Shown one piece after another: positions 62,078-64,000 of a DNA stretch of 64,000 nt (position 1 is its first letter; each line of letters begins with the position of its first letter). A program made the translations under genes and the position numbers. This DNA is from Amia ocellicauda (lineage: Eukaryota; Chordata; Actinopteri; Amiiformes; Amiidae), in contig NC_089860.1 of assembly GCF_036373705.1 (NCBI RefSeq), forward strand, positions 35,067,921 through 35,131,920. The letters run 5' to 3'. The notes below the pieces were generated by a model that did not search any database, had not been told where the DNA came from, and saw nothing but the letters and a program-made list of their open reading frames with translations.

Positions 62078-63285
62078 ATGGCGGATGTGGTCGAACCGGA
62101 CACCATGAAGAATTTCCACGGCAGTTTCGAGAGGATAGACCTGGATATGTGCCGCTTCCCCTACTGCATCGTGTGGACCCCCATCCCGGTGCTGTCGTGA
62201 GTGGCTGCGCTTTTATGTGCTGTTACTGTGAGCCCTGTCTGCCGGGGGCATTTGCACACCTCCCACCCGGGCAGAACTAGAGGAAGTCCGGGCAGCCAGT
62301 CCCCCGGCTCCGTAACTGCCCTGCTGTTCTGTGGGAGAGCCGGCCGGGGCACAGTAATGCGGTTTGGTGCCGCAGGGTGCAGGGACGAGCCGAGCAGACT
62401 AGTCTAAGACGCATGCGTGAAGTATTCAGCACCCCTGCACTGGTGTGCTGTCAGCTGTCAATCACCGGGGACACCCTGTCAGCGGGTGCGCTTGAGAGGA
62501 AAACACGTCTTAGTATTATTATAGTGTGTAGCTTCCCAGTGCCAGGCAGTGCAAGTTTTGAAGTTTGGGAGTGTCAGTGTGTTCAGTGTTTGAGCTAAAC
62601 CTGCATTTACCACATGTGATCTGTGACTTGACTGCTACGTGCACGATTACATGTTAAGCATCCAAAAAGGCACCAGACCTGAGTCGCAGCGTTTAAGCCG
62701 CTTTTAAGGTGAAGCCTGTGGTCTGAGGTGTGGAGATTGAGCTCCTCTATGTGGGTCAGCAGTCATCGTGGGGAGGCCGTGGAGATGAATGCGCTGCAGA
62801 CACTGATGCGCACGTCCTGCTCTAGTTCACAACCATCGAGAAATGAAATGAAGCATTTAGTGCAGCCCGTTTTGTGTAGGTTTGAGCTATTTCAGGAGTA
62901 CTATTTCTGGCCCTTATAAACAGCAGGTGTTGCATTTGGCCTGAATTTACATTGACGCAAATATGCTGTGTTTAATATAAATAGTAAATGCTGTGTGTGC
63001 AGGATTTGCAAGGGAAGCTAATGGGCCACACACTGGGGTCCCTAGAGGACACTGTTGGCCCTCAGGGTTTATATAACGAGGAATACTTTTTTAACAGTCC
63101 TCCCTGGTATTGGTAGTAAAGTGTATATGTCAGTGACCATCATTCTGCATGCTGTAATTATACTGTGCATGTATTGTCAAATATCCCTCGCTCTTCCCAG
63201 GTGGCTCCTACCGTTCATTGGGCACATGGGGATCTGCACGTCCAGTGGTGTGATCCGGGACTTTGCTGGGCCCTACTTCGTCTCT
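62078..63285 (+). CDS. tmem222: Transmembrane protein 222 (5' part, two coding exons)
   Basis: Exons 62078-62196 and 63201-63285 join in phase (TC|G, Ser), and the gene continues past the window. The protein starts [24 protein letters not shown], then [29 protein letters not shown] and [14 protein letters not shown], matching human TMEM222 closely from RFPYC onward. It belongs to the DUF778/RTE1-like family of small membrane proteins; its molecular role is poorly known. The first membrane segment begins at about residue 30. An in-frame ATG at 62057 would add seven residues (MTGVSLV); 62078 is preferred for its context (GTTATGG) and the MA start. It is downstream of wdtc1 on the same strand, as in human. 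Confidence 0.93.
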
Positions 63286-64000
63286 GTAAGTACACCGGAG
63301 CCCCGAGACACAGGAGTCGGTCGGTGGCCTCAGGGTGCTGCTTTAAGGGGTCTGTGGCATTGGTAGAACCGCGCCAGGCTTCGATTTAATCTCTCATGTG
63401 TGCAAAACATATCAATCTGTAACGCCTGCTCTTGAAGTGTAGAGGGCAGGGTTTCTGTGTCTTTATAGACCGCTTTACACAGGTACTCTAGACATGCACA
63501 TGTGAAGTAGTGTGCCAGTCCATGTTGTGAATCCGGAGTTGGAGGATTCGATTTAATGATGAGGGGAAGAATGTATTTTGTAGTCGCAGCTTAATCAGTT
63601 TATTATCCAAGCAGCCTGTTCTCCACCAGTCTCTGGCTTTGACCCAGTAATGGCATATAAGCATAGAAAATATCCAGCAAAAAATAAAGAACCCTTATTT
63701 ACATGTTTCCACCTTAATTTCTTATCGCTTTCACTGTTTTGGTCAGGTTTAGCTTGTGTCACTTTCACGTGTTGTTCCCGGACAGAAAGCAGATGTGGTT
63801 TTCCTGCCTTTATGGTTTGTATCTAATATACTTTCACATCTATCAGAATTGAACAATATGAAGTTTTAAATATAAATATTCCTAGAAAGGAACTTCAAAG
63901 TGTCTTAAGCATAGAAACTGAAGCATTCTTCAATGTATCAGATGCATAAAATAGCTGAGAGAAGTGGTTGAGAGCAGACAATAGTTTGGTAATATGTGGT

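Noticed and set aside
1-64000. CRISPR arrays, operons, tRNA or rRNA genes
   Set aside because: None seen. The repeats are micro- or minisatellites and transposons, and the gene structure is that of an animal nuclear genome.

Overview
The window is vertebrate nuclear DNA, most likely from a ray-finned fish. Genes are split by GT-AG introns, promoters are CpG-rich, and the repeats are fish-typical: Tc1 transposons, CR1-like LINEs, solo-LTR-like copies, microsatellites. Gene content matches the human 1p36.11 neighbourhood (UBXN11, SH3BGRL3, CEP85, PAQR7, WDTC1, TMEM222), so this is a conserved synteny block. The species cannot be named from sequence alone. The PAQR7 N-terminus resembles the zebrafish mPR-alpha start as I remember it.

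Layout. 1-7.4 kb (+): the 3' ten coding exons of ubxn11, whose 5' end lies outside the window. 9.8-13.3 kb (-): complete sh3bgrl3 in three coding exons. 13.9-26.6 kb (-): cep85, with 13 firmly placed coding exons, one candidate N-terminal exon and a CCAAT-rich CpG promoter. 28.9-32.7 kb (-): a four-exon gene for a small palmitoylation-type transmembrane adaptor with several SH2-binding tyrosine motifs, PAG/LIME-like, which I cannot tie to a named orthologue. 35.7-38.2 kb (-): paqr7 as a single coding exon. 44.7-54.3 kb (+): complete wdtc1 in 15 coding exons. 62.0 kb to the end (+): the first two coding exons of tmem222.

The gaps hold mobile DNA. Two almost identical Tc1 elements with intact DD34E transposases lie at 27.66-28.87 and 60.19-61.41 kb. 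Two decayed Tc1-type elements lie at 52.2 and 59.4 kb. There are three CR1-like 3' fragments, one inserted inside a solo-LTR-like repeat, a second copy of that LTR-like repeat, and a pair of near-identical ~500 bp elements around the start of wdtc1. A ~90 bp-arm foldback sits in a cep85 intron, a compound minisatellite lies upstream of cep85, and there are several microsatellites.

The genes do not form one pathway. They cover ubiquitin/p97 adaptors (UBXN11), CRL4 substrate reception (WDTC1), centrosome control (CEP85), redox-fold signalling (SH3BGRL3), progestin reception (PAQR7), lipid-raft signalling (the adaptor) and a small membrane protein (TMEM222). The least explained items are the adaptor gene and the intact transposon pair, one copy of which abuts the adaptor's 3' end on the same strand.
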